A stretch of DNA of 64,000 nt, taken from Marinobacter alexandrii. GTDB taxonomy: Bacteria; Bacteroidota; Bacteroidia; Cytophagales; Cyclobacteriaceae. Of the stretch, positions 32,653 through 41,400 are shown piece by piece. The notes below the pieces were generated by a model that ran no database searches, was not told the DNA's origin, and was given only the letters and a program-made list of their open reading frames with translations. Positions within the stretch are counted from its first letter, which is position 1; each line of letters starts with the position of its first letter. The stretch is taken from the NCBI GenBank assembly GCA_039984955.1, contig JBDWTN010000006.1, positions 186,001 through 250,000 of the forward strand. The letters are read 5' to 3'. A program made the position numbers and the translations under genes.

Positions 32653-34488
32653 TTAATTTTTAAAGCAAGGACCTAGAATCGGGACTTTTGCAGTTTCGTT
32701 AATCGGCGTATTAATGCTAACAAATTTGAAACAGTCGGTTACATTGCTGGTATCCCACCCGCTTAGATCTTGATCAAAAGCAATAGCGTCCTCAAACATT
32801 CTGGAAATAACAGTAACGCTACTCACATCCCAAGCACTGATGTCTTGATTAAAAGCGAACGCATTCCAGAACATCCCAGTCATCTGTGTTACATTGCTTA
32901 CATCCCAATCGCCAATATCCTGATTAAAACTGTTCGCTCCATAGAACATGAAACCTGTTGATGTTGCACTGCTCAAGTTCCAGGTGCCTATATCCTGGTT
33001 AAAAACACTTGCTCCAGTGAACATGCCAGAAATGTCTGTTACACTACTTACATCCCAACTGCCGATATTCTGATTAAAAGAAGAAGCATTGTTAAACATC
33101 TGACTGATATCTGTTACACTACTTACATCCCAGCTGCCAATATCCTGGTTAAACGCATAAGAACCATTTTCATCCGGGTCTAAAAACATAGACCTCATGC
33201 TGGTCACATTACTAACATCCCAGCTCCCTATATCCTGATTAAAAACATTCGCACGCCTAAACATTTCACTCATATCTGTAACGCTACTCACATCCCAATT
33301 CCCAATGTCCTGATTGAATTCACGAGCTTGATCGAACATCCCACTCATAATGCTCACACTACTTACGTTCCAGTGACCAATTTCACCATTGAATAATGAC
33401 GCATTCTGAAAAAAGCCTCTCATGTTGGTTACGCCAGTTAAGTCAGGTGCATCTGTTGCAGAAAATTTTTCTAAAAAGCGACAGCTGAAAAAAGTACCTC
33501 GATCATTTCCTAGTTTAACACCTCCCCACTGAATCACATCCCTAATAAGGTTCTTCGATGTACTATTCTGAAAAAAATTAAAACCTACCAAAGTCCCCGA
33601 AATAACAACCGTGTAGTCAGCTATTTTATCATACGTATGGCTGGCATCTGGATCATTGAAGCTAGTTATCTCTCCGGTGGTACCATCCCCCCAATCCACA
33701 GTAAAATCATAATTTGTTGCAGTCGCTGTTGTGGGCAAATAAAGTGGTAGTTGCACTGTTTCTTCTGACCTCCACACAGTGATGAACACGTCACTGTCAA
33801 CTTCAATTACTTCAATAGTAATCTCACTAGATGCGCTTGCTTTTCCATCAGACACCTGTACTGTAATGGTATGAGAGGAAGCCATTTCAAAGTCCAAGCG
33901 CTTCCCTTCTTGCAGGGTGATAATTCCCTGATCAGCAGAAATCTCAAACAAATTACTCACATCTTGAGTAATGCTGTAGCTAAGTACATCATCATCAGGA
34001 TCACTTGCCTGTACAGTCCCAACTTCATTCACTAAGATGATTTCTGATGCACTGAACGACTGACTTGCAGGTATCACGGGAGGAATGTTTTCGTCTACAT
34101 CTGTGACCGAAATTGTAATAATTGCATCAGATTGCTCACTACCATCACTTACCTCAACTGTCAATTGATGACTCGTCTCCATTTCAAAATCCAACGACTC
34201 TCCACTCGCCAAAGTAATCTCCCCTTCTTTAGTGATCTCGAATAGGCTACCACTGTTTACTGAAATAGAAAAAGATAGTGCATCCCCATTCGGATCACTA
34301 GCTCGTACCTCTCCAATACCAGTTGCATCATCTACATCCTCGCCAACTGTGAATGTCTGGTTGCTAATCACGGGAGCTTTATTTGTCTCCTCCGGTTCTG
34401 GGTCAGGAGACATACCATCATCTTCAACGCAGGCTGCCATTAATAGTGTGGCAAAAACAAAAACGAGATGTTGAATTTTTTTCGTCAT
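32653..34488 (-). CDS. BspA/DUF285-repeat surface lipoprotein with cadherin-like domains
   Basis: A 611-aa lipoprotein with lipobox LLMAAC and an acidic linker ([12 protein letters not shown]). Two cadherin-like domains follow at about 38-130 and 135-225 ([20 protein letters not shown]; calcium-type motifs such as DPNGD and DPDDD), then a PKD-like domain with DWGDGTTGE at about 270. Nine BspA repeats close the protein, each about 25 residues of the type [19 protein letters not shown]. There is no T9SS sorting domain, unlike the other BspA proteins here, so it reaches the surface by lipidation. It is divergent from the hybrid sensor gene (271-bp shared gap), and its 3' end lies 24 bp from the displaced ssrA terminator, just outside the island. 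Confidence 0.88.
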   Translation of the reverse strand: MTKKIQHLVFVFATLLMAACVEDDGMSPDPEPEETNKAPVISNQTFTVGEDVDDATGIGEVRASDPNGDALSFSISVNSGSLFEITKEGEITLASGESLDFEMETSHQLTVEVSDGSEQSDAIITISVTDVDENIPPVIPASQSFSASEIILVNEVGTVQASDPDDDVLSYSITQDVSNLFEISADQGIITLQEGKRLDFEMASSHTITVQVSDGKASASSEITIEVIEVDSDVFITVWRSEETVQLPLYLPTTATATNYDFTVDWGDGTTGEITSFNDPDASHTYDKIADYTVVISGTLVGFNFFQNSTSKNLIRDVIQWGGVKLGNDRGTFFSCRFLEKFSATDAPDLTGVTNMRGFFQNASLFNGEIGHWNVSSVSIMSGMFDQAREFNQDIGNWDVSSVTDMSEMFRRANVFNQDIGSWDVSNVTSMRSMFLDPDENGSYAFNQDIGSWDVSSVTDISQMFNNASSFNQNIGSWDVSSVTDISGMFTGASVFNQDIGTWNLSSATSTGFMFYGANSFNQDIGDWDVSNVTQMTGMFWNAFAFNQDISAWDVSSVTVISRMFEDAIAFDQDLSGWDTSNVTDCFKFVSINTPINETAKVPILGPCFKN

Positions 34489-34758
34489 TACTTTAATAAT
34501 TGGAGAGTGAAATGTTTGTAAAATCTATCTGTTAGTTTCGAGAATCTGCAATCAATGAATGATCCCCTCAAAGTAATTAAAACAGCTCTGCAAACGTAGG
34601 GTGGTTTGGAGACCAGTCACTATCTAAAAACTGACAAAAATGATCTGTTTTTGGACATTTCTATTTTTCAAAACTAAAATTTGAAATGTTTGTCATTCTC
34701 TTAGATAATAAAGTGAGAATTTTGGTGATCAGAATCTGCTTGAATTATTAAAATACAG

Positions 34759-37700
34759 ATGAGCGAAGTAAAAAGAATTAGCATCGTTTTCCTTATCCTA
34801 ACATTTGGATCACTGCATGCGATAAGTAAACAGACTCAGATTGATAGTTTACAAAACTTGCTCACGGTACATACTAAACCTGATACAACGAGAGCTAAGT
34901 TATTAACGTCGTTAAGTTTTCGTTTTCGGCATATCGCTCCAGATAAAGGTTTGGCATATGGAAGAGAATCCTTGTCTATTGCTAAAACGATAGGTGATAG
35001 CGCATACCAAGCGCTTGCTCTTAAAAACATTGGATACAACCACTATTATCTCAATGATTATGATAGCGCTATTGAGTACTATTCAAGATCCCTGGTAATT
35101 AACGAGGCATTGGCTAATAAAAATCAGATTGCTAGTCTTTTGAATGCAATGGGAATCGTGTTAAATACTCAAGGAAATATCCCGGAAGCCTTGGCATACC
35201 ATAAAAAAGCGCTTGCTATAAATGAGGAACTGGAAAATAAACTCGGAATTGCCAGTAACCGAATAAATATGGGCAATCTGTATTTCTCAGAAGCAAATTT
35301 TGCCAGTGCTTTGGAATACTATTTAATCGCATTAGCCATTTATGAAGAAATGGGAGATGCTCGCAGAACTGCCAATGTACTTAACAATATCAGCACTGTG
35401 TATTTAAATCAGAAAAACTATCCATTAGCCTTAGAAGGCTATAACAAGGCACTGGCAATCAATCAAAAGAGCGACAACAAACATCGTGTTACAAGTAACT
35501 TATTCAATATTGGCTTAGCTCATAAGTTTCAAAATGAATATGATTCAGCATTGGAATATTTCACAAAGGCACACACGCTGGCTTCTGAGCTAGAAAATCG
35601 GTCTTTGATGGCCTCAACCAAAGATGAAATCGGCATGACCTACCTGCTATTGGACCAGTATCAGCTGGCACTTGCAAATGCAAAAGAAGGCTTGAAAATA
35701 CGGAAAGAATTGGGGGAGACCTCCATGGTTCTTGCTTCTAATTACACGATAGCCTATATCTATCACAAAATGGAACGGCCACATTTAGCATTAAAGTATG
35801 CAAAAATGGCTCTTTCTATTAGCGAGGAGACTAACAACTTATCAAATGTTAAAGACGCCTCTGAAATCATGTACAAGTCAAGTAAGTCAATTAGAGATCA
35901 TGAAGCAGCGTTAAAATACCTGGAGAAGTATATGACAGCCAAAGATTCATTATTCAGCATCTCAAAAACTAAAGAAATAGCAAAGCTTAGTGCTGTGCAT
36001 GAGTTGAAACAAAAGGAAGCAGAGAACACGCTTCTCCAAAAAGAAAGGGAAGTCATCCAATCCAATATAAAAGTACGAGATGCTTTGATAAACAAACAAC
36101 AACTTTGGATAGCGATTGTGCTTTCTATTCTCATTTTACTCGTACTGTTTGCGGCTTTTATGTATCGGAGCTGGCAAGCTAAAAAACGGATGTCCAATTC
36201 CATTAAAGAATTGAATCAAAGCCAATCTCGATGGTTTACGAATATTGCGCATGAGTTTCGTACACCCCTTACCTTAGTTACAGGCCCACTAAGCAATATT
36301 TTGAGCCGGGAAGGACACCAATTAAACACCAAGACTCTAGAAGAAATCAAACTCATCAAAAGAAATGGTGATCACCTCACTAAACTAGTGAACGAAATTC
36401 TGGACATTTCAAAACTGGAAGCAGGTGTTTCGAGTATAACTGTTAGCGAAACCGACATGAGTCTGTTAGTACATAATATACTCACAACTTTTCAACTGCA
36501 AACGCTGGAGAAAGACATTAACATTGAGACGAATGTTCCAGAGTCTTTGTTTCTGGGTATTGATAGAGAAAAAATAACGACTGTAATCAATAACCTTATT
36601 TCCAATGCCTTGAAATTTACAGACCCGGGTGGTAAAATCACCATAAATCTGACCAAAAACGAATCCATTGAAAAGGTAGTTCTAACGGTTGGTGATACTG
36701 GGGTTGGTATTGCTCCCGAACATCAACCGTTGGTGTTTGATAGATATTTTCAAGCAGTTAACTCAATTTCAGAAAAAACAAACATGAGTCAAGGAGGATC
36801 TGGTCTGGGGCTGGCACTGTCTTATGAAATAGTTAATCTACTAGATGGAGAAATTTCAGTAGAAAGTAAACTAGGAGAAGGCTCTGAATTTACTGTGTCA
36901 TTACCTATGAATACAGTTGCTGAGACAATGAGTAGCGAATCCCCACTTTCTTCAGCAAGTGACGATATCATATCTATGGAGCGAGAGACAGTGACTTTGA
37001 CAGAAATAACAACTGTACTTTTGGTTGAAGATCATACGGAAATGCGTAAATACATCAAAGACCTCCTAACTGACAGATATCAGGTCATAGAAGCTAGAGA
37101 TGGCATAGAGGCTTTTGAATATCTTACTGACAAATCTTCAAAGAGCGTCGATCTAGTATTGTCTGACATAATGATGCCTGGAATGAATGGCCTGGAATTA
37201 GTTAAAAAAATAAAGTCAGAGCTTCCAGAAAAAATACTACCTATCATCTTGATTACTGCCCGCGCAGGTGAGCAGGATAAGCTGAGGGGTTTACGAGTTG
37301 GGGTAGATGATTATGTAGTAAAACCCTTTCAGGCAGAGGAGCTACTTGCACGGATTGAAAACATTGTAGTTAATACCATTAGTCGCAAGAATGCCGCTAT
37401 CGAAATTGCTGCTGACAGTGGTCTAGATGAAATCTCAAGTTCATATACAGAAAAACTATTGCTACGACTTGAAAATGAAGTCATTGATCAGGTGTCTAAT
37501 TCGCAATTGTCGGTGGAGTACCTCGCAGATTTTGCTTCCATGCACTCAAGAACATTATCGAGGTACCTGAAAAAAACAACAGGGCTCACTCCAGGGAAGT
37601 TTATCAGAGATATTCGATTACAACTCGCCTTACAATTTCTTGAAACCAAAAAGTATAACACCGTTCATGAGATCGCGAACGCTGTGGGTTTTGAAAGCCC

Positions 37701-37764
37701 GGCTCATTTTACGCAAGCTTTTATCAAACGCTATGGCAAAAGGCCTTCTGAATATTTATCATAA
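34759..37764 (+). CDS. Hybrid two-component sensor/regulator: TPR, histidine kinase, receiver, AraC HTH
   Basis: The 1001-aa one-protein signalling system has a signal peptide (about 1-24), TPR repeats across about 30-390 in the periplasm (SAIEYYSRSLVINEALANKN and similar), a coiled coil and a membrane helix at about 449-470 (LWIAIVLSILILLVLFAAFM). HisKA follows with phospho-His498 (IAHEFRTPLTLVTGPLSNIL), HATPase_c with N/G boxes (NNLISNALKFTDPGGK, GSGLGLALSYEI), a receiver with Asp803 (VLSDIMMPGMNGLEL) and an AraC-type HTH_18 at about 895-1000 (ADFASMHSRTLSRYLKKTTG). Such hybrids usually control genes next to them. It is divergent from the BspA lipoprotein gene, the likely target. TPR in place of a Y_Y_Y or propeller sensor implies protein or peptide sensing. 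Confidence 0.95.
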   Translation: MSEVKRISIVFLILTFGSLHAISKQTQIDSLQNLLTVHTKPDTTRAKLLTSLSFRFRHIAPDKGLAYGRESLSIAKTIGDSAYQALALKNIGYNHYYLNDYDSAIEYYSRSLVINEALANKNQIASLLNAMGIVLNTQGNIPEALAYHKKALAINEELENKLGIASNRINMGNLYFSEANFASALEYYLIALAIYEEMGDARRTANVLNNISTVYLNQKNYPLALEGYNKALAINQKSDNKHRVTSNLFNIGLAHKFQNEYDSALEYFTKAHTLASELENRSLMASTKDEIGMTYLLLDQYQLALANAKEGLKIRKELGETSMVLASNYTIAYIYHKMERPHLALKYAKMALSISEETNNLSNVKDASEIMYKSSKSIRDHEAALKYLEKYMTAKDSLFSISKTKEIAKLSAVHELKQKEAENTLLQKEREVIQSNIKVRDALINKQQLWIAIVLSILILLVLFAAFMYRSWQAKKRMSNSIKELNQSQSRWFTNIAHEFRTPLTLVTGPLSNILSREGHQLNTKTLEEIKLIKRNGDHLTKLVNEILDISKLEAGVSSITVSETDMSLLVHNILTTFQLQTLEKDINIETNVPESLFLGIDREKITTVINNLISNALKFTDPGGKITINLTKNESIEKVVLTVGDTGVGIAPEHQPLVFDRYFQAVNSISEKTNMSQGGSGLGLALSYEIVNLLDGEISVESKLGEGSEFTVSLPMNTVAETMSSESPLSSASDDIISMERETVTLTEITTVLLVEDHTEMRKYIKDLLTDRYQVIEARDGIEAFEYLTDKSSKSVDLVLSDIMMPGMNGLELVKKIKSELPEKILPIILITARAGEQDKLRGLRVGVDDYVVKPFQAEELLARIENIVVNTISRKNAAIEIAADSGLDEISSSYTEKLLLRLENEVIDQVSNSQLSVEYLADFASMHSRTLSRYLKKTTGLTPGKFIRDIRLQLALQFLETKKYNTVHEIANAVGFESPAHFTQAFIKRYGKRPSEYLS

Positions 37765-38046
37765 CTCATCGTTATCTAGTTTTGTAATTAAGCCGGACGG
37801 GATTTATCCGTGGCGACCGCAGTAAATCTCTCAAAGCTGCTTGTAGATCTTCTAAACGCAGAAATATTTAGATTTTAAAGGGATTCAGGTTATTAGGCAC
37901 TCATGCTCCCTGCACTGCCATTCCCTACGGTTTTGCGAAGCTCCCTCAGAAAAACTCCGGCCTCAACTCTTAGATCTAAGTGTCTGATTACCTCCACTCT
38001 TCCAGCTGTTCTTTAATCAGGTTTGTGGAGACACAAACCTAGGCTT

Positions 38047-38076
38047 GAACGAGCCTGCCTGCGGCAAGGCAGGTTC
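38047..38076. repeat. REP-like GC-rich palindrome
   Basis: GAAC..GCCTGCC and GGCAGGTTC arms surround TGCGGCAA, in an otherwise AT-rich gap. Palindromes of the CCTGCCTGCGGCAGGCAGG type are dispersed intergenic repeats in many Bacteroidota; this match to that type is from memory, not a search. Confidence 0.5.
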
Positions 38077-38228
38077 AGCATAGCGTTCTCCACTGATCTA
38101 GTCGTTCTTTTGCTTGATGGTCATCCTAACATTTATTTCAAGGGTCTAACTTAAAAACGCAGGAGTAAGAGCTCATCGCTATCTACAGAAACCAACATGC
38201 AAAATATGGCGAGAACGAAGGATCTAAA

Positions 38229-38384
38229 TCAGATTCCTTCTTGGTGATTCCTGAACGTCTCGCATTTTTCTTTTGTGCCAATGTAAAGAATAGATGTGCC
38301 TTTATGAACCATCCATTCGTCGGATTCAGTCTTTTTTAACCGCAAGCTATCCTTGTCTAATCTTTTCAAGAGTTTTCTTAACAT
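38229..38384 (-). CDS. Candidate 51-aa small protein
   Basis: A short ORF starting ATG at 38384: MLRKLLKRLDKDSLRLKKTE, then SDEWMVHKGTSILYIGTKEK and a stop at 38229. The first 20 residues form a basic amphipathic helix and the rest suggests two short strands. It lies downstream of the 1789-aa BspA gene on the same strand but beyond that gene's terminator, so it would need its own promoter, which I cannot identify. No Shine-Dalgarno is evident, though many Bacteroidota genes lack one. Composition looks coding rather than random, but without homologues the call is tentative. Confidence 0.4.
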   Translation of the reverse strand: MLRKLLKRLDKDSLRLKKTESDEWMVHKGTSILYIGTKEKCETFRNHQEGI

Positions 38385-38414
38385 GATTGAAATAGTTGAT
38401 AACTATTAAATGAA

Positions 38415-38436
38415 GGCGGCCCCTTTTGGAGCCGCC
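38415..38436 (-). terminator. Terminator-like hairpin after the 1789-aa BspA gene
   Basis: GGCGGC / GCCGCC stem with a 10-nt loop, followed on the minus strand by TTCATTT, 40-60 bp after the stop codon. The T run is imperfect. Confidence 0.55.
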
Positions 38437-38475
38437 ATGTAAAGCCTTAGGTTTCGCGTCCTTAGTGTTGCGAGC

Positions 38476-41400
38476 CTATTCAGGTTTAATGATTCTCTTA
38501 ACTCGTAGCTCTGCACCATCTTGAATGTAGAGCAGGTACGTTCCTGACTTGACAGTGCTCATGTCTAGCTTTAGGTTCTTACCTGTTACTTCTGAAATAA
38601 TGGTCTTACCCGCAAGGTCTGTGAGATAAATGCTCACCGCTTCGGCGGATTGGATTGACAAAACATCTGATGTTGGGTTTGGATATATCAATAGGCTTGC
38701 CTCAGCTAATTCATCTTCCACTTCGAGGGTCTCTTCTGTAGCTGTCTCTTCTGCTGTTCTTGCACTAGCATTTTGGGTTTCTGAAGATCTACTGGAATTG
38801 CATGATCCCCTACGTCCTCCATCGTCAATGATCCACCCATATTCGCTGATCAATTGCTCACGTGCATCAGCTCCTGAGCAGAACTCAACTGTTCTAGCTC
38901 CCAGAAGCACCCCTGCATTCAGATTTTCTTGTGCAGCCCAACCGATCAGCAGTTTATCATAATTGGTTCTGCTGATATTAGAGAAATTAAATGCCTCGTC
39001 GGCTCCTGTGCCAGCTCCTGCTTCTAAACCGCTTACATCCCAGTTGCTAAGGTCTTGATCAAATACATCCAAGTCGTAGATGTTTGCAACAAATGTAGTA
39101 CCATGAAATATTCGACTCATATTTTTCAAACTGCTTACTTCCCAATTTCTTACGTCTGTTTTATGACGAATTTCAACCCCTTCAAACATGCTACGCATAT
39201 TGGTCACGTTGCGTACGTCCCATTCGTCAATTCTCATTGACATAACTCCAATGGATCGAAACATATCACTCATGTCCGTCACATTACTCACATCCCAATC
39301 GTTTAGATCACTAGAGAAATTATCAGCGTTTCTGAACATACCACTCATATTGGTCACATTACTTACGTCCCAGAGTTTTATATTCCTGTTGAAACTAATG
39401 ATACCTCGAAACATGTGACTCATATCCGTTACCTTATTTACATCCCACGCTTTCAATTTTTCATTAAATGAAGTTGCATTTTCAAACATGCTACTCATGT
39501 TGGTCACCTTACTTACATCCCACGCATTTATTTCTTGGTCAAATGAAGTTGCATTTTTAAACATGCTGCTCATATTGGTCACGCTGCTCACATCCCAGTC
39601 ATTTAGATTATCAAAGTTGCCATTGAAATCAGAAGCACCTTCAAACATGCTACTCATATTGGTGACTTTCCTTACGTTCCATTTTTTGAGACTTCTATTG
39701 AAAGTGGTGGCTCCAGCAAACATGTGACTCATATCTGTGACTTTGCTCACATCCCATTTCTTAACTTTGACATTAAAGGAAGTAGCACCAAAGAACATCC
39801 TACTCATATTGGTGACCTTACTTACATTCCAGTCCGTTAATTCGAGACTATTATTATTGAAGGACCTGGCTCCTTCAAACATACTGCTCATGTCAGTAAC
39901 CTTTGCTGCATTCCAGCTGTCAACGTTTCTGTTGAATTTGGATGCACCAGCAAACATGCTACTCATATCTTGGACATTGCTTACATTCCATTGATCCACT
40001 CGTCTGTTGAAAGAGGTCGCGTCTTTAAACATGCTGCCCATATCTGTCACGTTGCTCACATTCCATGGTCTTAGATCAATACCATCATTATTATATGCAG
40101 TGGCACCTTCAAACATGCTACTCATATTGGTGACATTGCTCACCTCCCACGCGTCTATTCTTCTGTTGAATGAGGATGCTCCTGCAAATAGGGAGCTCAT
40201 GTTTGTTACGTTGCTCACATCCCATGAGTGTAGGTCCTTACCATTATTATTATACGATGTGGCATCTCCAAATGTGCCAGACATGTTGGTGATATTACTG
40301 ACATCCCAATTGCTCAAGTCGCCATTAAAGTTGGTCGCGCCAGCAAATGTCAAAAACAAATTTGTTGTCCTACTTAGGTCAGGCACATCTGTAGCACTAA
40401 ATGATTCTCCTGACCATAAATAGAAACTACCTGCAAAATTTTCCCATGGGATGTCTCCCCAGTTCAGTACATCTACTAGATCCTGGTTGTTAGCGTGATC
40501 ATACCTGAAGTGAGGGAAAGCTCCTCTGATTGCTAACGTGTAGCTACCGGCAGCTGAAAAAGCAGTGGTAAAATCACCGTCTGATAACTTATGCGCACCC
40601 GATGCGGTAGTGATGCCGCTAGCATCTTTCCATTCATATTCAAAGTCATAGTCAAATGCTGAGTTGATTTCAATGGTGATTTCCTGCTCTCTCGATATAG
40701 ACCATTCGGTAATGAACTCATTGCAGAACGGAAACTTCCCTGCATCAGTGATACTCCATCCAAAATTATCGTCAAGCACTGTTCTAGCAGCACCAGCTTC
40801 ACAGTATGAGCGTCCGGAAGCACCAAATATTACTCCAGAACGAACTTCTTGTTGTGACCAGCCAATTAGAATTTTATCATAGGTATCCGTTGTAATTCCT
40901 GATCCATTCAACATGTTACTCATGTTGCCAACACTGCTGATATCCCATCCACTAATATCTTGATTGAAAACATTTGCATTTACAAACATCCGATTCATGG
41001 TTGTAACATTAGTGGTGTTCCAGCCACTGATATCTTGATTGAAAGCTAAAGCAAACCGGAACGTACGTTCCATATTAGTTACGTTACTTACATCCCAGCC
41101 AGAAAGGTCCCCATTGAAAGATGACGCGCCCTGAAATAACCCGAAGAAATCGGTTACTTGATTCAAATCAGGGACATCTTTTGCAGTAAATTTTTCACCT
41201 CCCCATGATCGAAAACTTTCTTTAAAACTTTCCCATACGACATCTCCCCATTGCTTCACATCTAGCAGTTGATCTTTGGGGTAGTCTTGGAAGTGTGGGA
41301 AAGCGCCTTCGACTTCTAAAGTAAACTCACCTGTTTCAATAAAATCCGTAACAAAAGCTCCATCTGCTGAAGTATGCGTGCCCGAGGTTAACTCCGCTCC

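Larger units (their letters stand above)
37765..38475. other. Intergenic region with hairpins, a REP-like palindrome and one small ORF
   Basis: This 711-bp gap lies between the hybrid sensor gene and the 3' end of the 1789-aa BspA gene. It contains the hairpin AGGTTTGTG-GAGA-CACAAACCT (about 38021-38042), a REP-like GC-rich palindrome (38047-38076), a candidate 51-aa ORF on the minus strand (38229-38384) and a terminator hairpin (38415-38436). No RNA gene is recognised. Confidence 0.6.

Noticed and set aside
39055-40423. Chain of plus-strand ORFs rich in LVTLLTSQ motifs inside the BspA genes (also at 44418-45389, 47223-48459 and 52256-52840)
   Set aside because: These are antisense shadows of the WDVSNVTNM repeats: the repeated DNA keeps a second frame open. 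They have no start signals and their composition is implausible for proteins.
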